Below are positions 63,530-64,000 of a stretch of 64,000 nt of DNA, in pieces. The stretch lies in NCBI RefSeq assembly GCF_009770985.1, contig NZ_WSRW01000002.1:744001-808000 (forward strand). Direction: 5' to 3'. The position numbers and the translations under genes are program-made. This DNA comes from Mucilaginibacter lacusdianchii. Lineage in GTDB: Bacteria; Bacteroidota; Bacteroidia; Sphingobacteriales; Sphingobacteriaceae. Numbering within the stretch: the stretch's first letter is position 1; each line of letters starts with the position of its first letter. The notes under the pieces were generated by a model, which was not told where the DNA came from, made no database searches, and saw only the letters and a program-made list of their open reading frames with translations.

Positions 63530-64000
63530 TTAATCTTTGATGATATGACATTTGTTTAAATCCATTTCAAAGTCGCCCGATTCGGTACCATTATACTTAC
63601 CTCGGATGTGAACCGTCTCGCCTACGGCAACCTCAATGACTTCTTTTTGCCATTTATCATCACCATAATTACAGTTGTTAAAAACCAGTTTGTCAAAAAT
63701 GCCAGCCCCCGCTTTAATCTCGATCACAGAGCAGCTGTAGTCATTGCTGATACGTGTAATAGTACCGTTTACATCCAATATCTGTCCGTCGTATTCTTGA
63801 TCAAAGGCGATCTTATTGGCATGGAATTTTTCAAACCAAGCATCTGCTGAATAGGAAGATTCAAATTCGGAGCGTAGTACTTTAGCTTGTGCGAGTTTAA
63901 TGGTGTCTTGCTGTGCTCGATCGAGTTCTTCTTGTGCTTCGGCCTCCATCTGGGAATAGCGATATTGTTCAAAAAAAGCAGGTACGAAATAAACAATAGC
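63530..64000 (-). CDS. OB-fold (tRNA_anti-like) protein with N-terminal membrane segment, 5' end missing
   Basis: The frame is open to the right edge, so the ATG at 63949 is probably internal: the codons before it read AIVYFVPAFFEQYRYSQ, which looks like the end of a membrane segment. A coiled stretch (MEAEAQEELDRAQQDTIKLA) follows, then an OB-fold domain of the tRNA_anti-like type (DQEYDGQILDVNGTITRI, then IRGKYNGTESGDFEMDLNKC). The OB fold may bind a ligand, nucleic acid or protein; the family is common in Bacteroidota without a known role. It is the first visible gene of the trio. Confidence 0.75.
   Translation of the reverse strand, partial: AIVYFVPAFFEQYRYSQMEAEAQEELDRAQQDTIKLAQAKVLRSEFESSYSADAWFEKFHANKIAFDQEYDGQILDVNGTITRISNDYSCSVIEIKAGAGIFDKLVFNNCNYGDDKWQKEVIEVAVGETVHIRGKYNGTESGDFEMDLNKCHIIKD

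Noticed and set aside
61157..64000. A copy of the tRNA-Lys 3' end as attR
   Set aside because: No second match to the T arm and acceptor end was found in the window, so integration at this tRNA remains unproved.

Overview
The window looks like chromosome from a Bacteroidota species, most likely family Sphingobacteriaceae (Mucilaginibacter/Pedobacter-like; this is inference from gene content, no search was run). The support is a SusC/SusD nutrient-uptake locus, many families typical of the phylum (DUF4199, DUF983, BatA-like, a GH3-type acyl-amide synthetase, a Reg_prop/Y_Y_Y histidine kinase), and repeated matches to the Bacteroidota promoter pattern TTG-N17-21-TAnnTTTG instead of a sigma70 -35/-10. 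Most of it is ordinary core genome. Non-coding space is short and often holds clean hairpin terminators.

Layout. 1-7000 (minus): a starch/maltodextrin-type utilisation locus read as GH13 amylase -> SusC -> SusD -> SusE (cut by the left edge). 7565-15558 (plus): a membrane-anchored alpha-2-macroglobulin followed by penicillin-binding protein 1C, a pair also known from Proteobacteria. 15559-16114: a gene-free stretch with perfect hairpins that looks like dispersed repeat material. 16115-17593 (minus): M28 aminopeptidase. 17769-25995 (plus): UDP-sugar epimerase, two family 2 glycosyltransferases, an AT-rich membrane protein, a GH3-family enzyme, dxr and rseP, i.e. envelope and isoprenoid functions. 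26327-30366 (plus): a propeller-sensor histidine kinase with its LuxR-type response regulator, and a small membrane-anchored protein.

30417-35037 (minus): an operon with its own promoter: BatA-like protein, a dihydroorotase homologue that has lost its metal-binding residues, an acidic protein and a DUF4199 membrane protein. 35204-40844: aldo/keto reductase, a lipoprotein with a very basic tail, GH20 hexosaminidase, thioredoxin reductase. 41163-42210: an XRE regulator with a palindromic operator candidate, a probably frameshifted small gene, and a small ORF. 42254-53890: LOG-family protein, guaB, a catalytic/non-catalytic M16 peptidase pair, ferritin, several small conserved proteins, clpB. 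54073-59119: a histidine kinase, an AraC regulator with AraC-like direct repeats in its promoter, DUF983, and the very compact coaD / NUDIX / pyrE cluster, where genes overlap at both ends. 59400-61028: an ABC-F ATPase with one normal and one degenerate ATP site.

61084-64000: a tRNA-Lys(CUU) gene followed by a phage/plasmid replication-initiator gene, then a minus-strand trio of membrane-linked proteins (OB-fold, zinc ribbon, J-domain). This is the only part that looks like accessory DNA, and the trio runs off the right edge. I did not find a clearly new defence or mobile system. The best leads are the degenerate dihydroorotase operon, the overlapping divergent NUDIX/pyrE start codons, the 21-bp-phased repeats upstream of the AraC gene, and the tRNA-Lys-adjacent segment.
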